Shown here: positions 34,001 to 42,674 of the stretch, in pieces
Layout of the letters: the number at the start of each line of letters is the position of its first letter
Position numbering within the stretch: position 1 is the stretch's first letter
Source of the DNA: Gammaproteobacteria bacterium
GTDB lineage: Bacteria; Pseudomonadota; Gammaproteobacteria; Steroidobacterales; Foliamicaceae
Length of the DNA stretch: 64,000 nt
Reading direction: 5' to 3'
Assembly (NCBI GenBank): GCA_009845905.1
Contig: VXYS01000006.1
Coordinates: 16,166 to 80,165 of the forward strand
Translations under genes and position numbers: made by a program
The notes under the pieces: generated by a model
Seen by the model: only the letters and a program-made list of their open reading frames with translations
Databases searched by the model: none
What the model was told of the DNA's origin: nothing

Positions 34001-34774
34001 ATGACAGATACCGCCAGGAAAATCGCCGGCAAGATCGTCGGCTACCGCGTCGAGCAACCTGACGCTTCGGAGGCGGCCGCCGCCGAACAACCCGCCCCCG
34101 CTCCCGAGGCGCCCGCCAAGCCCGAGGCGCCCAGGGCGCCCGCCGCGCGCCTGCCGCTCAGCGCCAGCGAGGACGGCAAGGTTGTGCGCATGCACGAGGG
34201 CCTGGAGCGCCCGGAGCGCCTGGAAGGCACGACCTACAAGGTCAAGACTCCGGTGTCCGATCACGCCATGTACGTGACCATCAACGACATCATTCTGAAC
34301 GAGGGTACGGCCGACGAGCGCCGGCGGCCGTTCGAGATCTTCATCAATTCCAAGAACCTCGATCACTACCAGTGGATCGTGGCGCTGACCCGGGTCATGT
34401 CGGCCGTGTTCCGCAAGGGCGGCGACGTGGCCTTCCTGGTGGACGAGCTCAAGGCCGTGTTCGATCCGCGCGGCGGCTACTGGCAACCCGGCGGCGTGTA
34501 CATGCCGTCGATCATCGCCGAACTGGGCTGCGTGGTGGGCGACCATCTGGAGCGGATCGGATTTCTCGGCGAGCACTCGCTCGACCCGGCCGAGCGCCGG
34601 GCGCTGGAAGCCAAGCGGCAGGACTTCGAGGACGCCCAGCGCCAGGAGGACGCATTCGCCCGGAACTCCTTCCCCGCCGGCGCGCAGCTTTGCGGGCGCT
34701 GCCACACCGCCGCCGTCGTGATGATGGACGGCTGCCTGACCTGCCTCAACTGCGGCGATTCGAAGTGTAACTAG
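34001..34774 (+). CDS. nrdJb: class II ribonucleotide reductase, C-terminal redox subunit (TSCPD)
   Basis: This 257-residue partner of NrdJa carries the TSCPD domain (ETTYKVKTPV-like sequence at 76-86, MYVTINDI) and a C-terminal cysteine cluster: Cys231, Cys234, Cys245, Cys248, Cys251 and Cys256. In one-piece class II enzymes the same tail regenerates the active-site disulfide and binds zinc. A low-complexity Ala/Pro/Glu linker occupies residues 20-50. It begins three bases after the nrdJa stop, so the two are co-expressed. The stop codon lies inside an inverted repeat. Confidence 0.9.
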   Translation: MTDTARKIAGKIVGYRVEQPDASEAAAAEQPAPAPEAPAKPEAPRAPAARLPLSASEDGKVVRMHEGLERPERLEGTTYKVKTPVSDHAMYVTINDIILNEGTADERRRPFEIFINSKNLDHYQWIVALTRVMSAVFRKGGDVAFLVDELKAVFDPRGGYWQPGGVYMPSIIAELGCVVGDHLERIGFLGEHSLDPAERRALEAKRQDFEDAQRQEDAFARNSFPAGAQLCGRCHTAAVVMMDGCLTCLNCGDSKCN

Positions 34775-34799
34775 CCTCGTGTCCCGGACACGACGCTAG
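34771..34799. terminator. inverted repeat at the nrdJb stop, possible terminator
   Basis: CTAGC and GCTAG (34771-34775, 34795-34799) enclose TCGTGTCC and GGACACGA, broken only by C mismatches, so almost all 29 bases pair. It includes the nrdJb stop codon. There is no U-run downstream, so Rho-independent termination is uncertain. It is unrelated to repeat families A and B. Confidence 0.4.
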
Positions 34800-34823
34800 C
34801 CCCCTTTACAGGACGGCGCCGCA

Positions 34824-35588
34824 GTGAACGATCTGTTCGATCTTCGCGGCAAGACCGCGCTGGTTACGGGTTGCAGGCGCGGCATCGGCAAGTCGATGGC
34901 CATCGGGCTTGCCGAGGCGGGTGCGGACATCATCGGCGTTTCAGCCACGCTCGAAACCTCCGGATCGGAGGTTGAAGAGGCCGTCGGAAAGGCCGGCCGG
35001 ACCTTCAGCGCCTATCAATGCGACTTCGGGCAGCGGGCCCGGCTCTACGAGTTCATTGCGGATGTCCGGGAACGGCACGGCGCGCCGGATGTGCTCGTGA
35101 ACAACGCCGGGACGATTGGGCGGGCGCCTGTCGTGGAGCATGGCGACGACTGCTGGGACCGGGTGCTGGAGGTGAACCTGAGCGCCCAGTTCATCCTGAG
35201 CCGCGAATTGGGCCGCGACATGGTCGAAAGGGGCTCGGGCAAGATCATCTTCACGGCCTCGCTGCTGTCGTTTCAGGGCGGGATCACCGTTCCCGGTTAT
35301 ACAGCCAGCAAGGGCGGGCTCAAGCAACTCATAATGGCGCTCTCGAATGAATGGGCGGGCAAGGGCTTGAACATCAACGGCATCGCGCCCGGTTACGTGG
35401 AGACCGACAACACCGAGGCCCTGCGCGAGGATGCGCAGCGGTCCAGGTCGATCCTGGAGCGGATCCCGCAGGGCCGCTGGGGAACGCCGGACGATTTCAA
35501 GGGCGCGGCCGTGTTCCTGGCTTCGCGGGCCTCGGACTACGTGAACGGCAGCATCGTGCTCGTTGACGGCGGCTGGATGGGGCGCTGA
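34824..35588 (+). CDS. short-chain dehydrogenase, KduD-like
   Basis: The 254-residue SDR has the cofactor motif ALVTGCRRGIGKSMA, with an unusual Cys-Arg in place of the common Gly-Ala, and LVNNAGTIGRAPV. The catalytic Ser/Tyr/Lys fall in TASLLSFQGG and PGYTASKGG, and NGIAPGYVETDNTEALR and SIVLVDGGW complete the fold. The N-terminus FDLRGKTALVTG and overall pattern are close to 2-deoxy-D-gluconate 3-dehydrogenase. It starts with GTG 34824 and is followed after five bases by a TRAP transporter, which suggests that it oxidises the imported sugar acid or a product of it. Confidence 0.83.
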   Translation: MNDLFDLRGKTALVTGCRRGIGKSMAIGLAEAGADIIGVSATLETSGSEVEEAVGKAGRTFSAYQCDFGQRARLYEFIADVRERHGAPDVLVNNAGTIGRAPVVEHGDDCWDRVLEVNLSAQFILSRELGRDMVERGSGKIIFTASLLSFQGGITVPGYTASKGGLKQLIMALSNEWAGKGLNINGIAPGYVETDNTEALREDAQRSRSILERIPQGRWGTPDDFKGAAVFLASRASDYVNGSIVLVDGGWMGR

Positions 35589-35592
35589 GAGC

Positions 35593-36573
35593 ATGAAGTC
35601 CGCAGTGGCCTTGTGGCTCGGTGCATTGCTGGCGCTTGCCGGACCGCTCGCGGATGCGCAGGAGATCATCCGGCTGCGGGCCGCCGATGTCCAGGACGCC
35701 GGTTACCCGACCGTCCGCGGCATGGAAGCCATGGCGGCTGTGCTCGACCGGGAAACCGGCGGCCGAATCCAGGTCAAGATTTACCCTGGGGCCCAACTCG
35801 GCGACGAGCGCGACATGCTGGAGATGACGATCTTCGGCGGCATCGACATCAGCCGCACCAGCATCGCTCCGCTCAATTCGATCGCCCCGGAGACCGGCGT
35901 GTATTCGCTGCCGTTTCTGTTTCGTTCCACGGAACACATGCGGCGCGTCCTCGACGGTCCGATCGGCGATGAAATACTTGCCGCCCTGGAGGTCCACGGG
36001 CTGGTGGGGCTGTGCTACTACGACGCCGGCGCGCGCAGCATGTACAACAACCTCCGCCCGATCCACTCGCCGGCCGACATTCGGGGAATGAAAGTCCGGG
36101 TGATGAATTCGGAAGTCTTCGTGGACATGATCGCGACGCTGGGCGGCAACGCCACGCCCATGGGGTTCGGACAGGTGTACGAGTCGCTGGCCCTGGGAAC
36201 GATCGAAGCGGCGGAGAACAACTGGCCTTCCTACGAGTCCTCCCGGCACTTTGAAGTGGCGCCGTACTACAGCGTAACCCAGCATGTGATGGTGCCCGAA
36301 GTGCTGCTCATGTCCCGCTACCGGTGGCGGAAACTGTCCCCGGAGGACCAGGCCCTGATCCGCCGGGCGGCAAAGGAATCGGTGCCGGTGATGCGCGAAC
36401 TCTGGGACGCGCGAGTGACGATATCCCGCAACGCCATGGTGGAAGCCGGCGTGCAGATTGTCGACAACGTCGACAAGCAACCCTTCATGGACGCGATGCA
36501 GCCGCTGTATGAACAGTACCTGAAGGATCCGAAGCTCGAGAACCTGGTGGAGAGAATCCGTGCGGCGCCTTGA
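35593..36573 (+). CDS. TRAP transporter solute-binding protein (DctP family)
   Basis: DctP-type proteins capture carboxylates in the periplasm and hand them to the membrane permease. The start at ATG 35593 gives 326 residues with a signal peptide (SAVALWLGALLALAGPLADA). Family features include GGRIQVKIYPGAQLGDERDMLEM-like residues (seen as YPGAQLGDERDMLEM), LPFLFRSTEHMRRVL, and KVRVMNSEVFVDMIATLGGN, with the Arg that binds the substrate carboxylate. GQVYESLALGTIEAAENNW is also present. Gene order with the KduD-like enzyme suggests a uronate or sugar-acid ligand, but this is inference. Confidence 0.9.
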   Translation: MKSAVALWLGALLALAGPLADAQEIIRLRAADVQDAGYPTVRGMEAMAAVLDRETGGRIQVKIYPGAQLGDERDMLEMTIFGGIDISRTSIAPLNSIAPETGVYSLPFLFRSTEHMRRVLDGPIGDEILAALEVHGLVGLCYYDAGARSMYNNLRPIHSPADIRGMKVRVMNSEVFVDMIATLGGNATPMGFGQVYESLALGTIEAAENNWPSYESSRHFEVAPYYSVTQHVMVPEVLLMSRYRWRKLSPEDQALIRRAAKESVPVMRELWDARVTISRNAMVEAGVQIVDNVDKQPFMDAMQPLYEQYLKDPKLENLVERIRAAP

Positions 36574-37066
36574 GCAGCGGCTGGACCGTGCGATCGGGAA
36601 GGTTGCCGATTTCGTCCTGAAGGTCGCCGCCGCCGGACTGGTCGCGATGACGCTGGTGATCGCCTGGCAGGTGTTCGCGCGCTACGTGCTGAACGACAGC
36701 CCGCCCTGGTCCGAAGCGGCCGCCCTGATCGTGATGGTCAGTTTTGTGCTGCTGGCCGCGGCCGTGGGCGTGTACGAGAAATTCCACCTGGGATTCCGGT
36801 GGCTGGTGACCAGGCTGCCGATGCAATCGCGGCGGGCCGTTTTCGTTTTCGGCCAGGTGCTGATCCTAGTATTCGGCGCCGCCATGGCCTTCAACGGAAT
36901 GGCGCTGGTTGACTACACGGCAACGCACATCATCCCCACGCTGGGCATATCCCGGTCGGTGGCCTACTGGCCGTTCGTCGTGTGCGGCGTACTCATGATG
37001 CTGTTCGCCTGCGTCAACTGCCTGAACGTTTTTCTCGCAAGGAGGGATGCCGACCCATGGAGCTAG
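36560..37066 (+). CDS. TRAP transporter small permease (DctQ family)
   Basis: The 168-residue integral membrane protein has four hydrophobic helices: VAAAGLVAMTLVIAWQVFA, AALIVMVSFVLLAAAVG, VFVFGQVLILVFGAAMAF and VAYWPFVVCGVLMMLFA. It also has the family motif QVFARYVLNDSPPWSEAA in the first half. It forms the permease with the large subunit. It starts with GTG 36560, overlapping dctP by 14 bases, and overlaps dctM by 10, so the three are translated together. Confidence 0.88.
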   Translation: MRRLEQRLDRAIGKVADFVLKVAAAGLVAMTLVIAWQVFARYVLNDSPPWSEAAALIVMVSFVLLAAAVGVYEKFHLGFRWLVTRLPMQSRRAVFVFGQVLILVFGAAMAFNGMALVDYTATHIIPTLGISRSVAYWPFVVCGVLMMLFACVNCLNVFLARRDADPWS

Positions 37067-38337
37067 CGATCCTGTTCGGTACCTTCGTGGTCCTGCTGGC
37101 CCTGGGAGTGCCGGTCGCCTTCTGTCTCGGCCTGTCGGCGCTGGCCACGCTGCTGTACCTGGACATTCCCCTGATCGTGGCCTTCCAGCGGATGGCGGCC
37201 GGCATCGACGTGTTCGCGCTGCTCGCCATTCCTTTCTTCATATTCGCCGGCGAACTCATGAACCAGTCGGGCATCGCGGCGAAACTGGTGCGCCTCGCGG
37301 AATCGATGCTGGGCAGGGCCCGGGGCGGGCTGGGGCAGGTGAGCGTGCTCTCCTGCATGATGTTCGGCGCGGTCTCGGGTTCGGCCGTAGCCAGCGTTTC
37401 CGCGATGGGATCGGCATTGACCCCGATCATGCGCGAGAAGGGTTACACGCGGGATTTCGCGGTCAACGTCACCGCGACCGGCTCGGCCACGGGTCTGCTC
37501 ATACCGCCCTCGCACAACATGATCATCTACTCGATCGCGGCGGGCGGCAGCGTTTCCATCGTTTCGTTGTTTCTCGCCGGCGTGCTGCCGGGAATACTGC
37601 TGGGCCTCGCCCTGATGGCCGCCACCTGGCTGGTTGCCGTCAGGCGCGGTTATCCGGGCGGCGCTTTCCCGGGGTGGCGCCAACTCCTCGTTGCCTTCAT
37701 GCAAGCCGCGCCCGGCCTGCTTTCCGCGATCATCATCGTGGGCGGAATCCTGTCGGGCGTGTTCACCGCCACCGAATCTTCGGCGATCGCCGTCGTCTAT
37801 ACGGTCGTCATCGCGGTCCTCGTCTATCGAAGCCTGAACTGGTCGAAGTTCGTGACGGCCACCCGCAATGCCGTAAGGACCACGGCCATCGTGATGCTGA
37901 TCATTGCCGCGGCCTCGGCCTTCGGCTGGCTGATGGCGGTCGCGGAGGTGCCGTTGCGCATGTCGGAGGCGCTGCTGGGCATCAGCGAGAACCCGCTGGT
38001 GCTGTTCCTGATCATCAACCTGATCCTGCTGATGCTGGGCACTTTCATGGACATGGCGCCGCTGATCATCATCACCACGCCGATCTTCCTGCCGGTGGCG
38101 ACCCAGCTCGGCATGGACCCGGTGCAATTCGGCGTCGTGATGATCCTGAATCTGGGCATCGGCCTGGTCACGCCGCCGGTGGGGGCGGTCCTGTTCGTGG
38201 GCTGCGCGGTGGGCGGCATCACGATAGAGAAGAGCCTGCGCTCCATCTGGCCCTTCTATTGCGCGATGCTCGTTGTGCTGTTGCTGGTGACCGCGGTTCC
38301 CTCCATCTCGCTGGGGCTGCCCGGTCTGTTCGATTAG
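37057..38337 (+). CDS. TRAP transporter large permease (DctM family)
   Basis: The large permease drives sodium-coupled uptake. From ATG 37057 the product has 426 residues and about twelve membrane segments. Signatures include FALLAIPFFIFAGELMNQSGIA-type sequence (FFIFAGELMNQSGIA), CMMFGAVSGSAVASVSAMGS, ATGLLIPPSHNMIIYS, ATESSAIAVVYTVV, LGTFMDMAPLIIITTPIFLP and IGLVTPPVGAVLFVGCAVG. A longer upstream frame is an artefact of overlap with dctQ. This completes a P-Q-M transporter directly after the KduD-like dehydrogenase. Confidence 0.92.
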   Translation: MELAILFGTFVVLLALGVPVAFCLGLSALATLLYLDIPLIVAFQRMAAGIDVFALLAIPFFIFAGELMNQSGIAAKLVRLAESMLGRARGGLGQVSVLSCMMFGAVSGSAVASVSAMGSALTPIMREKGYTRDFAVNVTATGSATGLLIPPSHNMIIYSIAAGGSVSIVSLFLAGVLPGILLGLALMAATWLVAVRRGYPGGAFPGWRQLLVAFMQAAPGLLSAIIIVGGILSGVFTATESSAIAVVYTVVIAVLVYRSLNWSKFVTATRNAVRTTAIVMLIIAAASAFGWLMAVAEVPLRMSEALLGISENPLVLFLIINLILLMLGTFMDMAPLIIITTPIFLPVATQLGMDPVQFGVVMILNLGIGLVTPPVGAVLFVGCAVGGITIEKSLRSIWPFYCAMLVVLLLVTAVPSISLGLPGLFD

Positions 38338-38394
38338 CCAGCACTGCTCGCGAGATTTGCCCGGTTGCGGGATGTTGCGATAATTGCCCGTGCC

Positions 38395-39813
38395 GTGATT
38401 CCCGACTACTCGAAAGCACACATCCTGGTGGCGGGCGACGTCATGCTCGACGAGTACTGGCTGGGGACGGCAACGCGCATTTCGCCTGAAGCGCCGGCGC
38501 CCGTCGTGCGGGTCGAAAGCCGCGATTACCGTCCGGGCGGCGCGGCCAACGTGGCCTGCAACCTGGCCGGGCTGGGCGCGCAAGTGACGCTGCTGGGAAT
38601 TGTCGGCAAGGACGACGAGGCCGAGGCGCTGGACGCCGCGATGCGGGGCGCCGGCGTGACCTGCGAATGGCTGCATTCGGAGTCTCGCCCGACCGTCCGC
38701 AAGCTTCGGGTCCTGAGCCGCAATCAGCAGGTCATCCGGCTGGACCGCGAAACGCCTTTCGGCGCCGATGACGCCTCGCGCCTGATGGTGCGCTATGCCG
38801 AATTGCTGGCCGGGTGTTCGGCGGTGGTGCTGTCGGACTATGCCAAGGGCAGCCTGGCCGACGCCGGCACGCTGATCGAGGCCGCGCGCGCCGGCGGAAC
38901 GCCGGTCCTGGTGGATCCCAAGTCCACCGATTTCGGGACCTATCGTGGCGCCGGCCTTCTGACGCCGAACCGCGCCGAATTCGAGGCGGCCCTGGGGGGA
39001 TCGGGGGAGACGCCTGAGGAGATGGCCTCGCGGGCGCAGCGGGTTTGCTCGCTGCTCGAGATCGGCAGTATGGTGGTTACGCTGGGCGACCAGGGATTGC
39101 TGGTGGCGCCGGCCGCCGGGCCTTCCCGTCACATGCCCGCCCGCACCAGGGAGGTCTACGACGTCACCGGCGCCGGCGACACCGTGACGGCGGTGCTGGC
39201 CGCCGGTCTCGCGGTCGGCGCGGAACTGGAGGATTCGGCGCACCTGGCCAACGTCGCCGCCGGCGTGGTTGTGCGCCGCGTGGGCGTGGCGCCGATTCGT
39301 CTGCGCGACCTCGCCGAGGAACTTCGCGAGCCGGGAACGGCCGGCTCCGCGATCGTCGATGCTGCGGAGGCCGCGGCCATCGGCCGGCGGCTGCGCGACT
39401 CGGGCAGGACCCTGGTCATGACCAACGGCTGCTTCGACCTGCTGCACGCAGGCCATACCGCCTGCCTGGCCGAAGCGCGGGCGCTGGGCGACCGCCTGAT
39501 GGTGGCGGTCAACGACGACCAATCGGTGCGCAGGCTGAAAGGGGGCTCGCGCCCGCTCGTGCCGCTCGATCAGCGCATGGCGGTGCTGGCCGCGCTGGGC
39601 AGCGTGGACTGGGTCGTGCCCTTCGGCGAAGACACGCCGGCCGCGCTGATCGAGGAGGTTGGCCCTCTTGTGCTGGCGAAGGGAGGCGATTACAAGCCGG
39701 AAGAAATCGCCGGCGGCGATGCCGTCGAGCGCCTGGGCGGCCGCGTCGTCGTACTCCCGTACCGCGACGGCCTCTCCACCACCACCCTCCTCGAGCGCCT
39801 CACCCGCGAATGA
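38395..39813 (+). CDS. hldE: bifunctional heptose kinase / heptose-1-phosphate adenylyltransferase
   Basis: HldE makes ADP-heptose for the lipopolysaccharide inner core. The GTG at 38395 gives 472 residues. The N-terminal ribokinase-type domain shows ILVAGDVMLDEYWLG, the GGAANVA motif, VLSDYAKGSL, and the catalytic Asp in VTGAGDTVTA. From about residue 340 the nucleotidyltransferase domain follows, with MTNGCFDLLHAGHTACL and LKGGSRPLVPLDQRM. Both active sites are complete. A family A hairpin and then waaA follow on the same strand, so LPS core genes are grouped. Confidence 0.94.
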   Translation: MIPDYSKAHILVAGDVMLDEYWLGTATRISPEAPAPVVRVESRDYRPGGAANVACNLAGLGAQVTLLGIVGKDDEAEALDAAMRGAGVTCEWLHSESRPTVRKLRVLSRNQQVIRLDRETPFGADDASRLMVRYAELLAGCSAVVLSDYAKGSLADAGTLIEAARAGGTPVLVDPKSTDFGTYRGAGLLTPNRAEFEAALGGSGETPEEMASRAQRVCSLLEIGSMVVTLGDQGLLVAPAAGPSRHMPARTREVYDVTGAGDTVTAVLAAGLAVGAELEDSAHLANVAAGVVVRRVGVAPIRLRDLAEELREPGTAGSAIVDAAEAAAIGRRLRDSGRTLVMTNGCFDLLHAGHTACLAEARALGDRLMVAVNDDQSVRRLKGGSRPLVPLDQRMAVLAALGSVDWVVPFGEDTPAALIEEVGPLVLAKGGDYKPEEIAGGDAVERLGGRVVVLPYRDGLSTTTLLERLTRE

Positions 39814-39824
39814 CGCAACCTGAG

Positions 39825-39932
39825 CACCGCCCCTTACCCCGTCCTGCCGGGAGTGTGTGAGCCAGGGATGGCGGAACCAAGCTCCATGGACGGATTAATG
39901 CGTCTCCCGGCAGGACGGGGTAAGGGGCGGTG
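39825..39932. repeat. family A hairpin repeat, copy 5 (longest stem)
   Basis: Perfect 29-base arms at 39825-39853 and 39904-39932 surround a 50-base core with GAGCCAGGGATGGCGGAACC and CTCCATGGACGGATTAATGC. The arms are unique in the window. The repeat spans the gap between hldE and waaA, ending 18 bases before the waaA start codon. Confidence 0.88.
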
Positions 39933-39950
39933 CGGGCGGCGCAAGAGCGG

Positions 39951-41258
39951 ATGAACGTGCGCGAGAAGGCGGTGCTGGGTGCTTACGGCGCGCTGTCCTG
40001 GATTGCCGCGCCCGCCATGTGCGGTTACATGCTGGCGCGGTCCGCACGCGACCCCGGCTGGCGCCGCCGGCTGTCCGAACGCTGGACTGTCAGGACTCCG
40101 CAACTGCCTGCGGGAGGCGTTTGGCTGCACGGCTCGTCGCTCGGCGAGACCGGTGCGCTTTCGGTCGTGGCCGGGGAAATGCGCGCTCGCCGCCCGGATC
40201 TGCCCATGCTGCTGACGGCCTTCACGCCGGCCGGTTCGGCGGCCATTCAGGGCCGCCTGCGCGAATCGCAGTCTCATTGCTTTCTGCCGCTGGACCTGGG
40301 CGTCGTCAACCGGCGCTTCCTGCGCGCGGCGCGCCCCGCACTGGGCGTCATCCTGGAAACCGAGATCTGGCCCGGCCTGTACGCGGCCTGCCGGTCCGCT
40401 GGCGTGCCCCTGGTGATCGTGAGCGCCCGGCTTTCGGAGCGTTCCCATGCCCGCTACCGGCGCGTGCGCGGGCTCGTCTCGGCGGCCTTGCGGGCCGTGC
40501 GGGTGGTCGGCGCGCAAAGCGAAGAGGACGCGCAGCGCTTCGCGGAACTCGGTCCCGACGGCCTGGACGTGCGGGTGACCGGCAACCTCAAGTTTCATTT
40601 CCGACCGGAAGCCGGCGTGCTCGAACGCGGCGCGGAAATTCGCCGGTCGATCGGTCGGGAACGGCCCGTGTGGATTGCCGCCAGCACCCACGAACCGGAG
40701 GAGAACGTGGCCCTGGATGCGCATCGCCAGGTGCTGGCCGGCCGGGAAGACGCGCTGCTGATCATTGCGCCGCGCCATCGCGAGCGCTTCGCGGCGGTGC
40801 ACGCGTTGCTGAAGCAGAGCGGCCTCGATTTCGGTGTCCGCTCCGGCGACGGTTCCCCTCCGCCCGGCGCCCAGGTGTTCCTGCTGGATACCCTGGGCGA
40901 GATGAACGCCTTCTACGCCGCCGCCGACGTGGCCTTCGTGGGCGGCAGCATCGCGAGGGTGGGCGGGCATAACCTGCTGGAGCCGGCCGCCTTCGGTCTG
41001 CCGGTGCTGACCGGCCCGCACCTGTTCCAGACGCGGGACACGGCCCGCCTGCTGAGCGAGGCCGGAGCGCTGTTCCGCGTGCATGACGCTCGCGAACTGG
41101 CCGGGCGGCTGGCCCGGCTTCTGGACAGCGAACTTGCGCAGCGCAGCGCGGGAGAGGCGGCCAGGAACTGCCTGGCGGCGGGGGAGGACGTGCTGGAGGA
41201 GACGCTCGGTCTTATTGAGCCGCTTCTTCCGCCTCGGCCTGCTCCATCCAGCGGCTGA
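39951..41258 (+). CDS. waaA: 3-deoxy-D-manno-octulosonic acid transferase
   Basis: WaaA (KdtA) adds Kdo to lipid A at the inner membrane. From ATG 39951 the product has 435 residues: an N-terminal hydrophobic helix (GAYGALSWIAAPAMCGYML), then GVWLHGSSLGETGALSVV with the catalytic Glu, the LETEIWPGLYAACR motif, VTGNLKFHF, WIAASTHEPEENVAL and the donor-binding GGSIARVGGHNLLEPAAFG. It follows hldE after a hairpin repeat. Its 3' end overlaps the convergent tolC-like gene by 47 bases. Confidence 0.95.
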   Translation: MNVREKAVLGAYGALSWIAAPAMCGYMLARSARDPGWRRRLSERWTVRTPQLPAGGVWLHGSSLGETGALSVVAGEMRARRPDLPMLLTAFTPAGSAAIQGRLRESQSHCFLPLDLGVVNRRFLRAARPALGVILETEIWPGLYAACRSAGVPLVIVSARLSERSHARYRRVRGLVSAALRAVRVVGAQSEEDAQRFAELGPDGLDVRVTGNLKFHFRPEAGVLERGAEIRRSIGRERPVWIAASTHEPEENVALDAHRQVLAGREDALLIIAPRHRERFAAVHALLKQSGLDFGVRSGDGSPPPGAQVFLLDTLGEMNAFYAAADVAFVGGSIARVGGHNLLEPAAFGLPVLTGPHLFQTRDTARLLSEAGALFRVHDARELAGRLARLLDSELAQRSAGEAARNCLAAGEDVLEETLGLIEPLLPPRPAPSSG

Positions 41259-42618
41259 CTTCGGCCAGGTCCTCCTCGGTGAGGATGCCTGCGGCGCTCT
41301 TCAGGCTGAGCACGTTGATGATGAAGTCGTAGCGGCTGCGCGCGTAATTGGTCTCGGCCTGAACCAGGTTGCGGCGCGCATCCAGCACGTCCACGATGGT
41401 GCGGGTGCCGATCTCATAGCCGGCCTCGGTGGCCCGCAGCGCGGTCTGACTGGATGCGACGGCCTGGCGCAGCGCATTGACGCGCGAAATTTCCGAACTG
41501 ACGCCCAGGAAGGCGTCGCGGGTCTGGCGCACGACCGCCCTCTCCACGCCCTCGAGTCGCTCGGTAGAGGCGCGGTGCAGGAACCTGGCCTCGCGGACCC
41601 TGGAGTTCCTGTTGAAGCCATCGAAAATCGGCACGGAAAGCTGCAACCGGATGGAGTCGCTGCGGAAACTGTCGCGGTAGTCCGCCCCCATGCCGCGGAA
41701 CACCCGCTCGCGGTCGCCGCTGCTGCCGTTCACGTTCGCGACGATTTCCAGCGTGGGAAGGTAATCGGAGCGGCGCAGCCTGACCTCCGCATCGGCGATG
41801 GACGCCGCCATGCGCGCCGAGATCAGGCTGGGGTTCTGCTGCAGCGCGGTGTCGACCCACGATTGCTCCACGTTGGGCGAAGGCAGCGGCAGCGGCATGC
41901 CTTCGCCCGGACGGGTCAGGCTGGCCACCGGCATGGGCGACCCCACGATCTCCCGCAGTTGCTCCTCGGCCGTGGCCAGCGACCGCTTGGCGGCGATCTC
42001 GGCGGCTACCGCCTGATCGTGCGCGGCCTGCGCTTCCTGCACGTCGGTGATCGCGATCAGGCCCACCTCGAAACGCTTCTGGGCCTGTTCCAGCTGGCGG
42101 GCGATGGCCGTGCGGTTGGCGCTCTGCGAGGTGAGCTCGTCCTGCGCGCCCAGCACCGCGAAATAGGCCTGTGCCGTGCGCAGCATGGATTCCTGCAGCG
42201 CGGCTTCGAAGTCCGCTTCGCCCTGCGCCAGCACGTCGTTCGAAGCGCCCAGCGCAACGATGGCGGCCCAGTCGAAGATGGTCTGGTTCAATGTGAAGCC
42301 CCAGCCGGTGGACTTGGCGTCGGTGGTGCTGGATTCGATGATCGGGGCGAATTCGCCGGTCGGCGTGGGCGCGTAGAACAGCAGGGTCGCGCGGCTGTCC
42401 TGGCGGGAGTAATCGGCGTTTGCGTCGATTTCCGGGAAAAGAACGCTGCGGGCCTGCGACCGGACTTCCCGCGAAGCCATCAGGCGGGCCTCGGCCTCGC
42501 GCAGCAGCGGGTCGCTCATGCGCGCCTTTTCATACACCTCAAGCAGGTTGTCCGACGATCCCGGAAGGGGCACGCCGATCAGGGCCGCGAGCGCGGCGAG
42601 CAGGATGAACTTCTTCAT
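41212..42618 (-). CDS. tolC: TolC-family outer membrane channel protein
   Basis: TolC homologues form the trimeric outer membrane exit duct for efflux pumps and type I secretion. ATG 42618 gives 468 residues with a signal peptide (KFILLAALAALIGVPLPG). Two internal repeats typical of TolC each contain long coiled helices: DNLLEVYEKARMSDPLLREAEARL opens the mature chain (split here as DNLLEVYEKARMSDP), and the second repeat includes VDTALQQNPSLISARM. YEIGTRTIVDVLDARRNLVQ before the last helix is a strong TolC signature. It lies downstream of pcm on the same strand, an arrangement also seen in Pseudomonas, and overlaps waaA tail to tail. Confidence 0.92.
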   Translation of the reverse strand: MKKFILLAALAALIGVPLPGSSDNLLEVYEKARMSDPLLREAEARLMASREVRSQARSVLFPEIDANADYSRQDSRATLLFYAPTPTGEFAPIIESSTTDAKSTGWGFTLNQTIFDWAAIVALGASNDVLAQGEADFEAALQESMLRTAQAYFAVLGAQDELTSQSANRTAIARQLEQAQKRFEVGLIAITDVQEAQAAHDQAVAAEIAAKRSLATAEEQLREIVGSPMPVASLTRPGEGMPLPLPSPNVEQSWVDTALQQNPSLISARMAASIADAEVRLRRSDYLPTLEIVANVNGSSGDRERVFRGMGADYRDSFRSDSIRLQLSVPIFDGFNRNSRVREARFLHRASTERLEGVERAVVRQTRDAFLGVSSEISRVNALRQAVASSQTALRATEAGYEIGTRTIVDVLDARRNLVQAETNYARSRYDFIINVLSLKSAAGILTEEDLAEVSRWMEQAEAEEAAQ

Positions 42619-42674
42619 AGGGGAAGGGGCCGCCGACATGAACGTGTGGATTCTACCCTCTTGCCGCTGCCGAT

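Noticed and set aside
31943..34705. A very long open frame (about 920 codons) antisense to nrdJa and nrdJb, and similar long antisense frames opposite hppA and pdhC.
   Set aside because: High GC content makes stop codons rare in the complementary frames. The translated products have low-complexity His/Arg/Gly/Val composition with no domains, while the sense frames carry full family motifs.
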